From positions 1 through 46,616 of the forward strand of contig DLHY01000010.1 of the NCBI GenBank assembly GCA_002483445.1: 46,616 nt of DNA, read 5' to 3'. The DNA is from Blastocatellia bacterium UBA7656. GTDB taxonomy: Bacteria > Acidobacteriota > Blastocatellia > UBA7656. The notes below the pieces were generated by a model, which ran no database searches, was not told where the DNA came from, and worked only from the letters and a program-made list of their open reading frames with translations. Shown here piece by piece: positions 44,677-46,616 of this stretch. The first letter of the stretch is position 1, and each line of letters opens with the position of its first letter. The translations under genes and the position numbers were made by a program.

Positions 44677-46602
44677 TCATTGCTTCGAAGGCGTTGCCTT
44701 ATCTTCTTCGGCCTCAAGTATCACGTAAGTCGCCTGATTGAATCGGACTCCTTGTGAAGGGCATTGCGCGAAGACATAATACACTCCTGCTTTGGGCGGA
44801 GTGAAAGATATTTCATACACGCCGTCGCCTATCGATTGCGCCAGCTTGCGGTATTGCCAGATGCCGGGAGCGAGGAAGACTAAAACTTCAACATCATTCA
44901 AACCGTTCCTGGGCGCTTTGGTTCGCGGATCGCTCAGTTTGTATCGCAGAGAAATCTCTTTGCCGACTTTGACGGCGCGATCTTTGATGAGCGGCTCGAC
45001 CTCGACGAGTCTGCCGCCCCGCGCCGGATCATCATCAAAGGCGACCACGAGGCCGAAGCAATGAATTACGCGAGGAGAGTCGAGAAAGAAAGCCACATCA
45101 TAACGACCTGAGCGCGGCAGTCTCACTGTTGTCGAGTAGACTCCCGGAGATCGCTCTTTGAGGCTGCGGTCGACGACCATCGCGGCTCGCGGCTCGCGCC
45201 CGTAGTTGCTGAAGTTCCCCATCGGAGCCGCCATGCCTTCCTTGTAGTAGTAGATCGTCTTATCCGCAGGATTGGCCACCAGAACCGCATTCGCGCCCGG
45301 AGCCTGAATTATTCCATCGGCGATGCTCGGTCGCCTCGCTCGTCCGAACGCCGTCTGTCCGCCAGGGAAATCGGCTGGCAGAACGGACTTGCCCTCCCCG
45401 ATCTGATCGAGAGGGATCATCAAAACATGCTCGCTCCCTTTGTGTCGGACATAAGCCAGCGTGTATGAAAAGGTGATTTGATCGGGTTCTTTTTCAACCT
45501 CGACGCGGTGAATGATGCGGGTGGTCGAGAGGTCGAGTATGTAGACCGCGTTCTTTTCCGAATTCACCGCGAAGGCGTATCGACCATTCGGGCTGACTCT
45601 GATTTGTGTGAGTCCCGCTTCCGTCCGCGCGCTGGCGACCGTGTTGAGTCTGGCCGAATCGATGGCGACTATAGAGCCTTCGCGGTTCGCTACATAAACG
45701 AGTTTGCTCATATTCGATGAAGCTACGGAGACTGGATTTCCGCCCGTCGCGATGTCTTTGATTTTTGCAAGAGTCTTGATGTCGATGACCGAAACGGTTC
45801 CATCAGCGGGATTGGTGACGAAGGCGAAACGGTTATCGCCGCTGAAGCTGATTTCGTGCTGGCCCCTTCCTGTAGGGATTCGCGCCGCCACCTTGAGCGT
45901 CGAAGCAGCGATGACGGCGACTCCCGAATCCGCCGCTTCACTGTATGTCGCCCAGAGGTATTGCTCATCGGGCTGAAGCGCGAGGCGCGCAGGGCGTGGC
46001 CCGACATCGAGGTTTGTCATCACTTTCCACAGCGCGGTATCGATGACGGCGACCTGATTGGAATCGGGCATCGAGACGAACAGTCTCGACTGATCGGACG
46101 TGAGCGCCCAATCCTCGCCCACGCTTTTGAGAGCGACGAGAGCGAGGAGTTTAGTGCCGCCGAATTCGAAAAGCGGATCGACAACGGTTATGGTCGAGTC
46201 CTGATTCAAGGCCAGCACATAATAAGAGTTCAGATCCAAATCGGCGCGGGCGGTCAATCCTCCACCGATGAAAGTGGCTATCTTTTTCCCGCAGTCCGAC
46301 GGGTCGCCTTCGCGGCGCAGGCTGACCCACCCTGCCGGGTAGGATTTTTGCAGAGGCGTTCCCGTAGCCTCGTCGCTGAGTTTGAATCGAAAAGTGATAT
46401 CTTCGCCTTCTTTGAGCGCGGATGATTTTTTAGAAGGATCGGCAGGCTCCAGATCGAATTCGACGACGATACCTCCGCTGACTATTTTCTTTCGTGTGGC
46501 GAAGGACGGATCGGCGGCCTGTTCAGTCTGACAAACCACTGTCACGAGCGGCGCAGTGATCAGGGCAAAGATGATGGCCGATATTATGAATGCGTGGCGC
46601 AA
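44677..46602 (-). CDS. Secreted YVTN-type beta-propeller protein
   Basis: This is 641 residues from TTG at 46602; the frame is open to the window edge, so a start just outside is possible, although the signal peptide (HAFIISAIIFALITAPLVTV) begins here. An N-terminal beta-domain (about 40-115) is followed by a seven-blade-like propeller (about 125-400) with YVTN repeats: NQVAVIDTALWKVMTNLDVG, FAFVTNPADGTVSVIDIKT, LVYVANREGSIVAIDS, NAVYILDLSTTRIIH. Two Ig-like beta domains form the C-terminus (about 480-640; PPKAGVYYVFAQCPSQGVRF). Similar propellers occur with cytochromes, quinoprotein dehydrogenases and nitrite-reductase-like proteins; no PQQ or heme site is evident. It is probably the first visible gene of an operon with SCO and cytochrome-fusion genes. 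Confidence 0.82.
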   Translation of the reverse strand: MRHAFIISAIIFALITAPLVTVVCQTEQAADPSFATRKKIVSGGIVVEFDLEPADPSKKSSALKEGEDITFRFKLSDEATGTPLQKSYPAGWVSLRREGDPSDCGKKIATFIGGGLTARADLDLNSYYVLALNQDSTITVVDPLFEFGGTKLLALVALKSVGEDWALTSDQSRLFVSMPDSNQVAVIDTALWKVMTNLDVGPRPARLALQPDEQYLWATYSEAADSGVAVIAASTLKVAARIPTGRGQHEISFSGDNRFAFVTNPADGTVSVIDIKTLAKIKDIATGGNPVSVASSNMSKLVYVANREGSIVAIDSARLNTVASARTEAGLTQIRVSPNGRYAFAVNSEKNAVYILDLSTTRIIHRVEVEKEPDQITFSYTLAYVRHKGSEHVLMIPLDQIGEGKSVLPADFPGGQTAFGRARRPSIADGIIQAPGANAVLVANPADKTIYYYKEGMAAPMGNFSNYGREPRAAMVVDRSLKERSPGVYSTTVRLPRSGRYDVAFFLDSPRVIHCFGLVVAFDDDPARGGRLVEVEPLIKDRAVKVGKEISLRYKLSDPRTKAPRNGLNDVEVLVFLAPGIWQYRKLAQSIGDGVYEISFTPPKAGVYYVFAQCPSQGVRFNQATYVILEAEEDKATPSKQ

Positions 46603-46616
46603 GCTGACGGCTTGCG
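46597..46616. repeat. Palindrome at right edge, GCGCAAGC/GCTTGCG type
   Basis: GCGCAAGCTGACGGCTTGCG is an imperfect palindrome with the CAAGCTGNC core seen at 36943 and 37013. It overlaps the TTG start assigned to the beta-propeller gene. The rest may lie outside the window. Confidence 0.5.

Noticed and set aside
1..46616. tRNA, rRNA or tmRNA genes
   Set aside because: No sequence with the conserved tRNA TTCGA arm plus matching acceptor stems, and no rRNA-like conserved blocks, was noticed in the intergenic regions.

Overview
The window looks like a chromosomal segment of a Gram-negative, metabolically versatile bacterium. The mixture of very large multiheme cytochrome fusions, an S9 peptidase, a PAS/GAF hybrid kinase, an ECF sigma factor with a TPR tail and abundant short intergenic repeats is most like Acidobacteriota (Blastocatellia-type). 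That taxonomic reading is inference from gene content and style; no rRNA or tRNA gene is present to test it.

Layout. (1) 1-680, minus strand: the 5' part of an IS1380-family transposase that runs off the left edge and is inserted in, and in frame with, the 5' remnant of an IS256-family transposase. (2) 864-18408, all minus strand: nine genes, apparently headed by a sigma70-like promoter near 18553-18581. In transcription order they are a tetraheme cytochrome fused to an outer-membrane beta-barrel; a giant roughly decaheme protein with an LVIVD beta-propeller and a C-terminal anchor; a tetraheme, an octaheme and a nonaheme (lipoprotein) cytochrome; a membrane protein joining two cyclic-nucleotide-binding domains, DmsB/NrfC-like 4Fe-4S clusters and histidine-bearing membrane helices; a one-polypeptide FHA / heptaheme / ferredoxin / flavin oxidoreductase; a class II phosphodiesterase-like metallo-hydrolase; and an FHA-GAF class III adenylate cyclase. 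These six cytochrome proteins contain 41 CXXCH motifs plus one CX4CH. I read this as an envelope-spanning electron conduit with its own cAMP synthesis, cAMP sensing and cAMP removal. It is the best candidate here for an undescribed system.

(3) 18715-23408, minus strand: a fatty-acid beta-oxidation group (thiolase, FadB-like hydratase/dehydrogenase, AMACR/CaiB-type CoA enzyme). (4) 23605-29134, plus strand: methyltransferase, transglutaminase-like protein, 2OG-Fe(II) oxygenase overlapping a nucleoside deaminase, a YbjN-like secreted protein overlapping an amidohydrolase, and a DUF2268 protein with a degraded zinc site. (5) 29135-32026, minus: soluble hybrid histidine kinase. (6) 32532-34999, plus: proB-proA, preceded by a 154-bp MITE with a 10-bp target duplication. 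(7) 35127-41189, minus: leuA, an S9 peptidase, and the sigma factor with TPRs behind a clear promoter and a leader of about 320 nt. (8) 41655-46602, minus: a beta-propeller protein, two SCO-family proteins and a cytochrome c / periplasmic binding protein fusion, probably one operon beginning at or beyond the right edge.

Intergenic DNA is unusually rich in short degenerate tandem repeats that fold back as long hairpins and start at, or within a few bases of, stop codons. They subdivide the cytochrome cluster. Also present are palindromes built on CAAGCTGNCAGCTTG, a 191-bp inverted-repeat element, and repeats of the CGCAGAGACGCAGAG type. I saw no tRNA, rRNA, CRISPR array, riboswitch or prophage.
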